A stretch of 64,000 nt of DNA, from assembly GCF_001949145.1 (NCBI RefSeq), contig NW_019091358.1:3302904-3366903 (forward strand), written 5' to 3'. The position numbers were made by a program, and so were the translations under genes. The notes under the pieces were generated by a model, which saw only the letters and a program-made list of their open reading frames with translations, made no database searches and was not told the origin of the DNA. This DNA comes from Acanthaster planci. Its lineage: Eukaryota > Echinodermata > Asteroidea > Valvatida > Acanthasteridae. Shown here piece after piece: positions 35,583 to 50,500 of the stretch. Each line of letters begins with the position of its first letter. Within the stretch, counting starts at the first letter, position 1.

Positions 35583-38500
35583 GTGAGTGTTCTCTGGCTG
35601 AAGAAAAGCCGCACTTTTGTCTTCCGAAGCAACTTTCATTTTTATAAACCACTCTGGCAAGCAGGATTGAAAGGTGTTTAGCTGGTGTGACAGGCGCACA
35701 TGTATGTTGCGCATCCTGGTGTAAATTCCTTGCTGACCGATAGACTGACCTGGTGATTTGAAGCTTCTCCTGCAGTGATACCCCATATTCGTGCACTGGT
35801 TGTATTCGCAAGTTTAATGCCTCTTCAGAGCGCGAAATTAGACCAAAAAAGTGCTCGGACAAAATGTCATAACACAATCAATTTTGTTCTGCCATTACCA
35901 GCTTTTGATCTGCCTTATATTATATAAAAGGTAGAGTTGTGACGTGCACTGTCAGGGGTCAAATTAACTTTATTTCCTGGTCCTACCAGAACTGCACACA
36001 CAGCCGCATCGAGCAATCCTTGTTCAGGCGAAGGCCGCGACAATTTTTTTTTTTTTTTTAGTTTGCCCGATCGGGCAGGACATGTCATAAATTTGCTTGC
36101 TCGAATTGGATCAACACTTACCAAAGATTTTTCAGAATCCACGATTCTTATGGTTATTTAACTTAGGCCTACAGCATACATGCAGTCTTTTATTAGGCAA
36201 AAAAAAAGTTGTGCTACGCAAGCCTCTCAAAAATTGGGTCAGTAGGTCGGAACTTTTTTTTTTGCTTTGGGGGCAATTTTTGTGCTGATTGAATGGCATC
36301 AGTGGGGTGAAAGTTTCCAAAAGTTTCTCAAAAAGGATGAACACATGAACACCTGTCTTAATCTACGTAAAAATTTTTACGTACTGCAATTCGCAAGAAA
36401 ATTATGAACAATTCACACAATCACGATGGCAGTCACGACGGCAAACTGGCCAACAATGTCCGTGTATCGCGTGGTAAGCATGTGTCATGCATCCAGACCA
36501 GCGGACATTAAACCTTGTGCCATGAGCAGAACAACCTCAAATTACACTCATGAACACAGAAAATACAGACATAAATAAGAGACCAAGTTATGTGAATTAA
36601 CTTGCAGAAAACCTCTTGCAACATAGCATCCATGTCTTTCCGGCCTGCAGCCTTTTGCATTCGCAACGTGTGTATGGCCAATGAAGAGTGTTTATGTACA
36701 GTACATTCAATACATGTACAGTACAGACTGGTACTGGTTGCTACATTTCCATCATGCATTCTTTTGCATGGGTGCAGCACGGTGCGAACCAGAGCAGCTT
36801 CGTTTAATGCACAAAGTTTCGCGCACAGTTTTCACCACTGTGACAGCAAAACGTTGATGTTGACGACCCGCAAAGAATTATAGGGCAATTTCATGTCTGT
36901 GCAAGTAAAGTCTACATACACACATGGCGCTCGGTGTAATTAACGTAATTCTGACACAAAACTAATAATAAATGGGACGCCATAATCCCATATATTGTGT
37001 TGATATTTTAAGAGCTGTTAGTGATATGTTGGTCGGACAATTTGTCCGAGCATCTTTGATTTTGTTCGGACAAACACAATAAGTGCTCGGAAAAAGTCCA
37101 ACCATAATTTCACGCTCTGCCTCTTTATCTAACAGGGTGTTGTGGTTTGAAAGAATCACAGACGCCTCAAATTAATGACTGTGGGTACTGAGCCACCATG
37201 GTAATGGCATCCCTTTGGACTGGGTATTTACAAGTTTGCAATATGCCTGGATGTATCAAGTAAAAAAATCTGTGCAATACGTCATGAGTACAGTACCAGC
37301 TGTTTCTCAAATCCTGAGGAACCATCTTATTAACCCTTATCCTGGCCTCTCTATGCTTTCTCTGGGCACCCTGACACATCCTGCTGGGTTGACTACAGGG
37401 TCTGAAACAGTCTGAAACCCCCAGAAATGCATAATTTGCCCACTTTGTAGTTCAACCTGCGAGTGGTCAACAATAATGAACAGGCCCACATTTAGCTTAA
37501 AATGTTTGCTTCTCCACTGTCTGGTAGAAGAGAAGAGATTGCCAGTTGTCTTCTACCATGTCTACCCATACATGTACCGGTAGCGCCTGTGCACACTTTA
37601 ATATTCTGCTGTTGTAACAGTTTTATCTCAAAGAACTAAACCCTTGTAATGCCAAGTGTCATCAGTGATGATGAAAATTTGCTAGTAACCATCTCTGGAA
37701 CAGTCCAGCTCACAACAATAATTTATACTTTACATGTAAAAATTTACATCTCCGAGCACTAGACACTTTATTACTGGATGTAACTCCAGTAGTCCCAGTT
37801 GGTGGAAACCTGTATGCATTTCAGTCTTCAGGTTTTCAGGGAAAACCAGTGCTTTTGGATGACCACATGGTACACCAAGTGCAGTACAATGCAATGTAGA
37901 TTTTTTTTCAAATGAAAGTTGCTGTTTGCAAGTGATTCACTGACAGAAAAACAAACAGTAGAGTTTTCCCACAAAAACGTAGATTGTAAGCCTTCGAGAA
38001 ATCTTACTCCAGTTTTAGTATTAAATGTACAGTGCACAGCACGAGCAAGAAACTGCATTCCATAGGAAATAGAAATGATGCGCTGAGCCACTGTTGAAGA
38101 ACATGCAGTCCACAGGTGCAATTGCACAATCTAAACTAATATGCTGGAGTTGCTAAATTGCCATGTTACACATGTACATTGTGCATGTGAACTTTTTGTT
38201 AACCCTAACCCCCTTCAGGTTTCTCTAGGTACACTACTTACCAGGATTCTCTAGGAACCCTACTGACCAAGATTCTCTAGGCACCCACTGACCAGGATTC
38301 TCTAGGAACCCTACTGACCAAGATTCTCTAGGCACCCTACTGACCAGGATTCTCTAGGCACCTTACTGACCAAGATTCTCTAGGCACCCTACTGACCAGG
38401 ATTCTCTAGGAACCCTACTGACCAGGATTCTCTAGGAACCCTACTGACCAAGATTCTCTAGGCACCCTACTGACCAGGATTCTCTAGGAACCCTACTGAC

Positions 38501-41500
38501 CAAGATTCTCCAGGCACCCACTGACCAGGATTCTCTAGGCACCCTACTGACCAGGGTTCTCTAGGTACCCATTGACCAGGATTATCTAGGCACCCTACTG
38601 ACCAGGATTGTCTAGCCTAGGCACCCTGCTGATCCCCGTAGAATAAAACAACAGCAAAAGTGTGGAGCCTGCTGAACATGACAGAATCAAACAGCTAGAA
38701 CAAAAGGCCTTTGTTCAATGTTCACATTGACAAAATCCCACAGAAAGTGACCACTATTTGATATTGTCAGTTAAGCATGGTTAGGGTTCACTTAAAAAAA
38801 ATACATGTATAAAAAGTCATAACATGCCATGTATTGCACTGAATATATGTACGCACATGCACAAACATACGTGTACATGTATGTACATGTATGTCACTTA
38901 AGTGCATGGCATGCCATTATTAACACACACGTGTTCTCCCCTGGATTGGGATCACAGCCAAGCAGACTGATTGCACCACTGGTCTCTTTCCCTTCCCTCT
39001 TCCACTTCTGTTTTACTCTGGTATCAGGACATCTCTTTTTTTTCTTCTTTTTTTTAATGTGGACATCAGAATCGAACGTACGCATTCATCCAATCTGGCC
39101 TGTGTGTGTGTTGCCGTCATCATTCCCCGTTGAACTTTGTCTGGGTGTTGCCAGGTTGGTAATCAGATAACACCCTACCGGTACATGGGTTTTTCAGGAT
39201 GGATGGACTTGTCCTTGTGCGCTGCCAACATCTGAATGGGTCTTATTTTGGGGTAGTGTCTCTTACCCTGTACATGTACAGATACATGTAACAATGGCCG
39301 TTACATGTATAGAAATGCATCTGATAAATATTGTGCTGCCCTGTGTTATACCGGGACTTGCCTGACATGAAGTACATTGGTTTTTATCAGGGAAAAAATC
39401 TCTGGTTTCTGGTCAGGAGCTGCTCCAGAAGTGGTGCGGTGGCACTGCTTTTTTTTTCAACCCTCACTTGTGGGGGGGGAATGATGTACATGTACATAAT
39501 GCACGATGTCCATTGCAACTGCATGCGCACAACACTAAAACAGACTGGCCCTTATACTTTCTATTGTGAAAAAGCAATTTCAGTTTGGACATACATGTAT
39601 GTAGGCAGGACATAAGATCAACTCATCTGGTTCCCAGATGTACATGTACAATTGTACATATAAATGTATAATACAGAAATGATGTCATCTGAAAAAGAGT
39701 GCCTGACTAAATGTACGGGGAACTAGAGGGACTCCTTTACTGATACTGTGTATCAAAAACGCGTTGAAATTACGGAGTAGAAGGGTTCTGTTTGGACATC
39801 ATTTTTATACCAAATGAAAAACTTTTTTATTCTGCCGACGTGCAGGTTTTCGGCAATACGCATGCTGACCAGAAACTGGAGACTTTTTATTTGGCTTTAT
39901 TTATGAAGAACTTCACATCAACACTTTTTGCGACTAACCACCATTTGACAGGCCATAGTCAGATTGTGCAAGTATAATTGTGTTTCAGAAACCGTGATCT
40001 ATCATCCATGTTTGAGAATTGGCAATATCCACAGAAGAAAAAAAGGAACAAATGAAAGATTGTCATTGAATCTTTCAAAGCACCAGCCAATATGGATTCT
40101 ACTTGGGTTTTAGCAGGACTCTAATTGATCTTGAATTATTTTATGCTGTTTAATTTGCAAAAGACAAAGCTGAACATTTCACCAATCTTTAATGCCACGT
40201 ACCGCTACATAATTAAATTCCTAAATCCATAGACTGTTGTAAGATTATGCCATATTTCACCTGTGCATTCTAATATTGTACAATGTCCTTGATGGAGAAG
40301 CATTTTACCCATTTAAATGTTAGCACCGGTAATCTGTGGGAAGGAATGCGAGCAATAATCAATTTCTTTTAATTCTTAAGCAACTTTTCGCCAAATCACT
40401 CTGAAAAGTGCTGATAGGAATGTTCATGGGTCATTCTGTGGAAAACGAGGCTGATGTCAGACATGCAACTGCCGTTTGTTTATTCAAATGCACTCTTCTT
40501 GATATTAATACGCAACCCCATAAATTTCTTCTTTTGAAAGTGGAATTTCAGCTGTTCGTGGAGAAAGCCTGACAGGATGTTTATTGGGAAAAAAGAAGAT
40601 AAAAACATGAGAAATTCAACAAATACTGTACACAGTTCGTCAAACTTTGCATAATGCGTGCAGCTCTTGGCACTTGTGTATTCCACATAACTGCAAAATA
40701 TAAACCAGAACCCCTTCCCCACCCCGCCACTATACCACAACAGCCGCAGCATGGCACCAGATACATGTTTGAAATGGTAAACTACTTTTTTTTTCCAGAT
40801 TTCTAGGAATTCAAAGCACATGTAGACATTTGCCCAATAAAATTCATATTTTTTACATTATAGGGCCTAGTACCGGTATTTGCTTCTTTGTAATCAGTTG
40901 ACGTTGGATACTCTAAATCAAAAAAGCTTCTGGGGCATTTTTTTTTCTCCCTGTAATTTTTTCAAAATTGCAATTTATTTGTGACGCAACCAATCACGAC
41001 ACATAAATACGTCAACCGCGGAAATGAAAAAAGAAGTCTTAAAAGAGTGCACACGTCCTCCGTGGAACAAATAAGGAAAAGTGTCCATACACGTCATCTG
41101 GTTTGGTTAAGTAATGTACACACCAGTATACATGTATGTAACAGTTGGTGTATGAGCACATGTACATATTTACATGTACATACCGGTATGTACATGCAAG
41201 TCACATCAGGAAGGCAAAGAAGAAGGCAGGTTGTCACAGCATTCGAGTACATGTACAAGTACGTTACATATTCTTGTGCACACACCAACTCCACAGCGTA
41301 AAACAGAAAGCTTTCTTTAGCTGTTATTAATTTGATTACCCATTGACATCTGCTGGGAACATGGCATACATGTACATGTACTGAATATGAAGTGGGGAAC
41401 AGATGTTTGTAAAATGTTGTGGTGGGACGTCCAGATTTCCTGGAATGAAAAGTACATGTACTTGTATACAGTTGGGAATGGAGATCATTTGTCCCTTTAG

Positions 41501-44500
41501 AAATATTTTTCTACATGTACATGTACCTTGACATGTTGAACCTGACACAAGTGTTCACAGTTACCTAAATTTCACCCCCTCGAGTACAAGTCAGCATTCA
41601 CTGCATGTATACATACATCCTTGTGCACACAGCAACTTCACAGCCTCCAGCATTCAACCATTGGCGGTGTTATTGTACTCTGTAAACTCCAAAGCATGAA
41701 TCACCTCAACTGGCTTACAATGGTTACATGTGGTGTGATTGTCTGGCGTCGACAATGGGCTACTTGGGGTTGCTCCACCAAAGCAGAACACACCCATGAC
41801 GGCTAGCAGTCTAAACACACAACTTGAAATGATATTGATACCAATGATAGAACCCTCATGATTTGTGACCATTGGCAACCAGGTTTCATGTACAAATTAC
41901 AGAACACAAAAAAGAGATTTGAAATTTATGAATTAATTTTATGAGTTTAAAAAATTTTAAGTAAAAATGTGTGTTTTAAAGATGACTGTAGAAATCGACA
42001 TTCTGTACATTTTTTTTAAATGAAACTGCTGTAACTTGTTTCAATTTCATTTTCCAACAGGTAAAAATTTATACAACAATGAGCATGTGGCTATTAAATT
42101 GGTAAGTACTTACATTTAGTTTCAAAACTAAATGTTTTTCTTCATTAACATTTGCACAGTTTAAATAACAGTGAAGAAGGAATTGTTGGGAATCAACAAC
42201 TTCAAACAAACAAACAAAACATTGCTCAATCCACAGTTGGTCTTGGGACACTTTGTATTTGTTCAACTCCTTCGGGTGTCCTTTTCCTTCGTCCCTTACC
42301 AATCTTGTCAAGCGCATAAATTTAAGAAAAGGGCGAATCAAGACATTAGAGAATGAAATACACTTAGGTCATGGTGTCATCAGAGGTAAAGCTGAAGTTA
42401 CAAAGAAAGAAAGTGTGCGGGTACACCATGGGCAAAATCTCCATTGGGGAGAAATGTTGGCTCAGAGAGCAGCCGTTGGTGAGAAAGGTCTTCAAACAGG
42501 TTACTCTGTTCGTCTTCAGGAAACCGCTAAATAAAGCTGTTGGACCTTACTCTTTCAATGGTTTTTGCCCTTGATATCTGGAGGGACTCGCATGTACCGC
42601 TAGTGTTGGGATGGGTTTAGGTTTGGCTGCTGACGTTGGCGCCAGCTCAGACCGCATTAGGAAAGGACGGCAACAGGACTGTGACCAAGATCAAAACAAA
42701 AACATGATGCGACTGGTCCAGACCCGCAGTTGCCTTGCAAATTGGAAGGGAGGGAAGGAAGAACATATTTAGAAGTACTGTGCATTCTCTGTGGTTTCCT
42801 GTGTCGTAATAGTGCACCGTGCTGTCCAAGTTACCAGAGGGACGGCTGTTTGATACGCCGTTTCCTGTCAATTAAACCCCAAGTGCCATATCAGTGTGTA
42901 TATATATTTGTAATTTGGGTCTTTTTACCCCCTGCAACAATTTCTGTGGCCTGCCAATTATGTTTGATGGTGCACATGAACATGATGGGGGGGGAGGAAA
43001 ATCATGGTTTCCTAAATTATGTTCATAAATGGTAATTGACATCATTGACATGAACAAACACATCTGCTCTGTGGGAACATATCGAACACCTGTTTTTTCT
43101 TGATGGTCTTGTAACATGTATATTTGTAGCTAGCTACATGTACATGTTTTTGTCAGGAAGTGTTTTGTTGAGGTTTAGATCATGGAATACTTGTAACTTT
43201 ACACAGAATTTAGAGGCTTTTTGATAAAATTACCTCCTGGATCGGCACTTTTGTTACACAGGCATAAAATTTTTTTTGGGGGGGGGAAGCAATATATACT
43301 ACACTGTTGAGCTAATGCATGCCATGAGAGAAAAGTTTGTTAACCCTAATACCTCAATGATCTGACAAAACAATTAGTCACTCATAAGTTGATGGACATC
43401 TATGAAATGACGTCAGATCCCTCTTTGAATCAGCAAGGGTTAAAGCACTGTGTACTTGACTTGATGGCGTGGACAAGATGTCATCAGTTTTGAGCATGGA
43501 GCCGTGTATTAAAAAGAGCAAGCTTGTGATTTTTTTTTCTCACAAGCTCTGACGTCACATGTACCTCTATGCCAAGCTTTTAAAAAAATGACACCAGAGT
43601 TTGGTAAAATCCAATGTCAGTACTGTTCTGGCAGATTTGTACTAATGTGTAAACGAAGTCCACTCCAAAAGTATTCATAACTTTCAACAACGCACGTGGA
43701 ATCTTTTGTGGAATCATTTTTGTCTTTACACATTTAGTGTTCACTGTTCACACTCTCTCACATCTACCGTAAGTGTGTTCGACTACTGCATTAATTTTGG
43801 CTGGTCGTTCAGGACCCTTCCTTGAATGATATTCCCCATTTGGATATGCATGGACTGCAAGAGCATCTTTGCAAGGCTTTTCTTCTGTATTTTTCAATTC
43901 CCAGTTTTTATTAACAGAAGGTTTATGTGATTTGTATCATTTATATGTATAGACCTCTCACATTATTGAGGTACCATTACTGATGGTTAGACGTTGATGT
44001 TTGCTTGTATCTGGCAGGTTTCATATTTGGAACTGGGATTTTAAACTGGACATTGTGTCTTCTTTCTTATCCCGCCTGAACTTCTGTTGGTAGTAAAAAC
44101 TCTTCTCATTAGTTCCTAGACTTTAAATAATCAATAATCATGGCCATGTTCTGTTCATATTTGTGCACATTTATGAACATACACCATAGAAAGTATTGGT
44201 ACATGTATATATGATGGCGTATAACTGATGATAATTTGATGGTTTCATTTCCAATGCATTTGTAAATGAAATCAAAAACAAATCAATTGAATAAATGACT
44301 TGGTGAACTTTGTTTAAGACAAATGTTTAGAATGCTGTTTTTAACCTCCATTTGTAGATTAAATCAACAAAAATTATTCAAAATTCCAGTCAGTACGGGG
44401 TGTAGGTACCAGTACATACATTTTCCAATTACTATCTCAAATCTGAATAGCTTAAACAATAAATACATCTGTGTCAGACTCAAGCTGTAACAACTATGAC

Positions 44501-47500
44501 ATATGCACTCACAATAAGATCTGTTATTGATTGCCACCACTTGTTTTGTGCTGGTTCATTCGTGCATTGCATTTTGATATTGAAGGTCACAAGCAGGTCA
44601 GTTTGAGATATAGAGCCCAGAATTGGGTTCTTTTCTGGTTGAGGATTTTGTCAATGCAACAATTTCACCATGTTTTAGGGGCGTGCTGATGACACATTTG
44701 CATATGTTAGACTCTAGACTTTTTTTTTTTTAATGTGGGCATTTGCCATTATCCATCACTGATTTAAAATATGGCATTTCCTACAACAGAACAAAATAAC
44801 GCTATTGAGTCAGAATGAAGTCCATACTTAGTCCTGTTCCTGAAGCAAATTTCTTTGGTGCTTCAAGGTATGGTAATTAGAGGCTTAATTAATGGGGTAC
44901 TCCAGACCACAGCCGTGAACTCGGAGACATACACTGGTAACAGCCAAAAATGGATCCTCTGGAACAATTTGAACTTTATTTAAGTGATGTGGTTAAGAGG
45001 ACAAGATCCAGTTTCATGGTACATGTACTAGTAAACAGGGCACAATAGTTATGCTTACTATTTACAATGTTCTTTATGAGCACTGTATAACATGGTTCTC
45101 CATATCGTACACATACCTGAAAACTGGAAAAGGGATGTTCAGTTTCAATACACCGGTACAGTAAGCCACAACTGTATAACCCTAGGTCTCATCCATTTCA
45201 GACCAAATAAGTTTTGCCTGAGCCCAAATCTCTGTCATAAAGGTTGAATAACCTGGGCCTAGCAGCCAATTTCATACAGAGCTTCCACATACGGTATTTC
45301 AAGGAGACTGATAAGCAGTAAGCACAGCAAAAGCAGGCTTAACACTGAATAAAAGAAGTTGCCTGGATCAGTAATGTAACAACACAAATCTCTAAGCACC
45401 TGTAACTATTGGCACCTCCCTGTGATGAAATGGGGCTCAAACACCAGCATGATGTTCTGCTATCATAGTAGCCAAAAGTACATGTAGGCTGCCTGTGCTT
45501 GTCATTTTAATGCCTGTGTTTAACAGCAGTTGTGAGCAGCATAATAAAGACAGTATGTATATTCTGAACACATCCCGTTGAGGGTGTATTCCCCCTCATA
45601 TAAATTGATTTGAGTTTTTAATTTGAATTAGTCATAAAATGGTAAAGGTCACCCTTGCATTGATCTTTTCCTAAGCAACATTGGAGGAACAAAATGCCTA
45701 GAAGGATATCCCACAGTGAGCTCCTGAGGAGGGTGATTCATTAAAAGGCTTAAATGTGTGTGATAAACTGTAGTGGAGAAGTCAAGGCTCCCTGTTAGAA
45801 GAGGATCCAGTGCTGGACATTGTCACCCCCTGCTGGATGGGATAAAGAAAAGCCTCGACATTCTGATGATAAAGTCAAAGGATTTGAGAATATTGTTTGC
45901 TGCAGGGAAGGACTAAAGTATTAAGGAATGATTATGGAGTGTGCGATGTGAGACCTCATCAAAATGGATTACTTACCAAGGTCTACATGAACTTGAATGT
46001 ATGTGGAATAATTGTGATCGAAGCCATCAAATGATAAAGGAATAACTCTGGAAGTACATGTGTTGAAAAACATTGGACGTCATTCAGTGAATGCAAGTTT
46101 TCCAGTGCAAAACAAAATCACGTAGACCGTTTTTGGTCAGAGAATTTTCCTTTCGTGTTTTTTTTACATGTAGGTTTTAATTATTTTTAGATAACCTTCT
46201 TACACCGTCTGGTTTTCTTTTGTCTTCTGGCTTGTTTGTGTAAAAACAGTAAAGTAATTCATGCATTTGAAGTTTGATGTGCCGCATTTTAAAAACTGAT
46301 TTTCTCCCAGCTTGCTTTCTCAGATTTTAAATCATGTTGGTGGGAGCTTTTGCTGAAAGGACAGGGTAGGATAGTTTCATAGAGGGTTGCGTCTGAGCTT
46401 CAAAATTGTATAGTGCTTTGTGCACCGCGTGAAGAGTTTCTGCCCATTGAAACACCTGGCAGTATTGACACACATCTTTGGGGGTACTTTCATGGTATTG
46501 TAATCACTTGAATTGACGATTCTCAAAATTGAAACCAGAAGTTCAGTGTTGAATGTGTACTGGTGCATACACGTACAGTGCATGTACTGGTACATATAGG
46601 TTATTATAGAATTGTGAGGCTAATTTTTAGGTAAGGCTAAAGCTGTACAGTACATTCCATTTTTTGTATATCAGTTTTGTATGTATTAATTTTGTTTATT
46701 TACGTATACTTGTGTTTTTTTTTTGTTTTGTTCCCCTGGTTATATAGTTGTCCTTCCCTTATGATATCTCATTTCCCTTCCTCTGAATCAATGTTGCCCC
46801 ACTCAATTTCTCTTTCAGTGGTGGAATTTTCACATTCAATTTATTTGGCCGTGCTTCCTTGTTTATTTGACAAATTGTGAATGTTTTGGGAGGCGGGTGA
46901 TGAATGGATGGTGGGGGCAGCACTGTTTATTGCAGTGTCTCCTGAAGCTAAGGCCAATCAGGGCATTTAATAGTCACACACAGGCCTATCCCCAACATCA
47001 ATCACCTGAATTAAGAGGGACATTATTCAACGCTGCAATTATGAACCCCAAACAGTGGTATTAACTAGCCCAGTTTACGACTTTTAACAGGTCATTTTTT
47101 TTTTCACCCCCCTTTCTGGTGGGAGAGATTCCGGGTATTGGATTGCCCCCCTCAGGATGAATTAATGTTAACCAACGAGAGACCAATGTAAATCCGTAAT
47201 CAACAGGAGTGCGCATTCAGTCAGGAGAAAGTAGGCAAATTTATGTGCGCAGCTTGTCACGACTTCTCCCATTTTGTGGGCACATGTATTCGTTTACGCT
47301 ACAGCTCCGGTACCAGGAATTTGGCTCACAGCAACAATTAAGTGAATTGCTCCGCTGCCCAGGGGAAATTTATCTTATCGCATTCATGGTAATGTGTGCA
47401 TGTACAGCAGACATGATTTTTTCCCGCTCTTGTAAAAAGAGCATCCAGGTTTCAGTACAGTGGACAGAATCAATAGAAAAAACATATGAATACCGGTACA

Positions 47501-50500
47501 TGCAATATGTGTAGATGGAAAAATATGACACACTCTTCGTCCCTGGATAGTGTACATGCAAAGCCAATGTCTGCTTTGCATTTCATTCCTTGTGTCCATT
47601 TGCAAACCCTAATATTACCTCCTTTCATTGCCAGTTATATTGCAGAGGTCACCTGATCTTGACAGTATGTTAACATACGTGCACATGTACAACAGCTTTG
47701 TACGTGTACGTGTGTTGGTAGCTGCACTTGTACAGTGTAGGTTGAACACGGCTTTGTTCAGCAAGCACATCGGAATAAGAATGTGATTTTTGTGGTTTGT
47801 AACGGATTGTCCATCACAAATAAAATATACCTCAAGTCGGAACAACTTTTTCTCAACACGCACAATTCCTTTTTGTGGATTTTTTTTTCCAAATAACTGC
47901 TACTACATGTACATGTATCTTTCACCCTCTATAACTCTTTGCCCTTCAAATAATACATTCAAATACATGTACATAACAAAACTGAAAGTATTCCTACTAA
48001 ATTCACAAGTTACATGTACTTACTTCACAAGCTGGTTCATATCTGTTATTTATTGGTTTTCCTACCTAGATATTTAACTACATTGTGTTGGTATTGTTTC
48101 TAAGTTTTTATTATCAGTTTCGTTTACTTTGTTGGACTGTTATATTTAATTGTTATTGTTTCTGATTTTTTTTTAAATCTGTGTCTTGTTTTGTCCCGTA
48201 TCGTTGGTCACTCACCGCCAGCTCTGGCTTTTAAGATGATGTCTTCACATTGTGGAATTAAATGTTACTAAACTGAAATGAATTTGAAACCTTGCCGGCT
48301 GTGCTAGTTCCGGTAAGTTTAAAAATGAAGGTGGAGTTAACAAAAGTGAGCCACGGTATTGTGCACATGTGAGAAATGGGGGGGGGGCTGTACGGGTAGC
48401 TCCCAATCTCACTTTTGTTCATAGAGACACAGTGAACCACAGACTTTGTACTGCATATATGTAGTCCAGCTTTGTGTTCACAAAGCATTTTCAGCGAGAC
48501 CATTTGCCTCACTGGCATCTGCCACTTGATTGCCTTGCCTGAACACTAAAACCACCTTACATTTAAACATTGGTATAGATCCTTCCTCCATGAGTTCAAT
48601 GGTAATGTTGTGGAGCATCCTGCACATGGCAATGGACATTGGTGAAGAATTTAAGTTACAGTTGAAATACTTGTACCAGTAGTTTGGAGGGTATATGAAA
48701 GCCAGTATGTGAGATAGGCCTACATATACCATTTTACAGACCTGTGTACACACACAGACATGTACAGTACATGTTCATGTACATGGCAGAACAGGCATGA
48801 GACCATGCATGTACATGTAGGTATCACCTCAAACAAAAGGGTACAATGTACATTGGGTATTCATGTAATTGGCCTCCAGCCTTTTGCTACCATTGACAGA
48901 AGGATTTCCTGGTCCACATCCAAGGCTTTTCTTCCTTGTTTTGTTCCACTGCCAGCCCACCTTGAGCAACTGTGGGTGAGCCCTCTCCCCCAGGGCTCCA
49001 GACAACCCAAACATGGCCAGACAAAGGAGTTTCCCTGATTGAGATATATTGTATTCATATCTGTGGTTAGGTTGCCCGCTTGCACTGCATGTTGGGGCTG
49101 TGGTTTTGTGAGTGTAAGTGGCTGGGCAGGTAAATATTCATTAGCCTGTGGTTTTGTCCAAAGAGCCACAGTGTGTTAAAGGGGAATGAAAAATGTCAGG
49201 CCAAAATTGGATGCATTATATAATAATCAAAGCATCATCGATCAGAGGTGCAGTGATGTCACCATATGATACCCCCATACATGTATACATCATGATAGTA
49301 TTTAGATCCAAATACATGTATGGACAGTACTACTGTACGTGTATGTACAGTACATGTACATGCCATGCGCTAATCACCATGAAACACTTTACACATGACC
49401 GTACACATGAGCACATGTACTTTATGTAGTCTTTGTATTTATATTATCCATAGATTTGCAACATGATGTACACATGTATGTGTAGCAGTACATGTACAAT
49501 GTACCTGTGTACATATACATGTATGCATGATTTTATCATGAGATTTTATCTTTCTGATGTTACACAACTCTGTGACTGCCTCATTTAGACTTTCGGTTAC
49601 TTTCTGAGCATTCTTTTCGTCTACAGGATCAGACGCTCACATTCTGGCTGTTTCTTGAGAATTTGTAAGAAAAGGCTTTTAACTGAAGTTGCGGCTGAAA
49701 TGGAAGGGGGGAGGACTCCTCACCACCAGGGTTAATTAGAAATTCAGTCAGGTGTTAACTGTTCCACCTTGCAGTTTGCACCACTTCTTGGAAACTCCTT
49801 GAGATTCCTACATGTACCTGAGAGGGGGATTTGTGCTAGTTTTGTACACAGAAGTTGATGTGTTTGATTGTCTCCAAGGGAGGCAAGGCAGTCTGGCAGT
49901 CTGGTCTCCATAATAGAAATCCCCCCATTCAGCTCCTGGATGGGTGCTTTCAGCGCTTGTATGGCCAGTGCTCTTATTATTGATCGGGGGTTCTTAATAA
50001 GTGGAATTAGGATTGTATTTCAAGAAGGTCTCCCCCCCATTGACAGGCAAAGATTGCTTGACAGTCTTTTATTGCGCCAATTAATTTGTTGCGCCAACTG
50101 CCTTGTATCTTTCACTTCAGTTATGAAAATGTTGAGAGTGCTCTTGATCATTTCTTTACTTGGAATAAATTGCTTACATTATATTGGGAGCAAGTTGAAA
50201 GCAAGTAATGATGTTGCAAAGGGGGGGGGAATGGAAACCTAACATCCAGTTTTACGTGGGTGGGTAGAACGCTTCACACATGTACGGTACAGGTGCCTGC
50301 ATGTAAAATCTGCCGTTAAGGAGCCCCTCAAGTGTCAGAAGTGGGTGCGTTATTAATCAGTACTTATAACTGACCAACAAATGCAAGTCGGCCCAATGTG
50401 GTCGTGCACCAGAATGAGTCCGTACTGGTATGGTCATACGAATGCAAAAATGTGTTTTGGAAAAGGAAATCTGACTGCACTGGTACCTGTGAGTATCTTG

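Larger units (their letters stand above)
35583..42060 (+). other. CSNK1G intron 1 (6.5 kb)
   Basis: Besides the transposon remnant at its start and the 26-bp minisatellite, this intron holds scattered TACATGTA motifs, densest at ~38870..39290, 39480..39660 and 41110..41530. I see no conserved coding sequence or RNA gene. Confidence 0.8.

Noticed and set aside
42253-42574. 93-aa and 67-aa ORFs just after CSNK1G exon 2
   Set aside because: No family resemblance; exon 2 ends at a clear GTAAGT donor and exon 3 follows in phase, so they are not part of the kinase.
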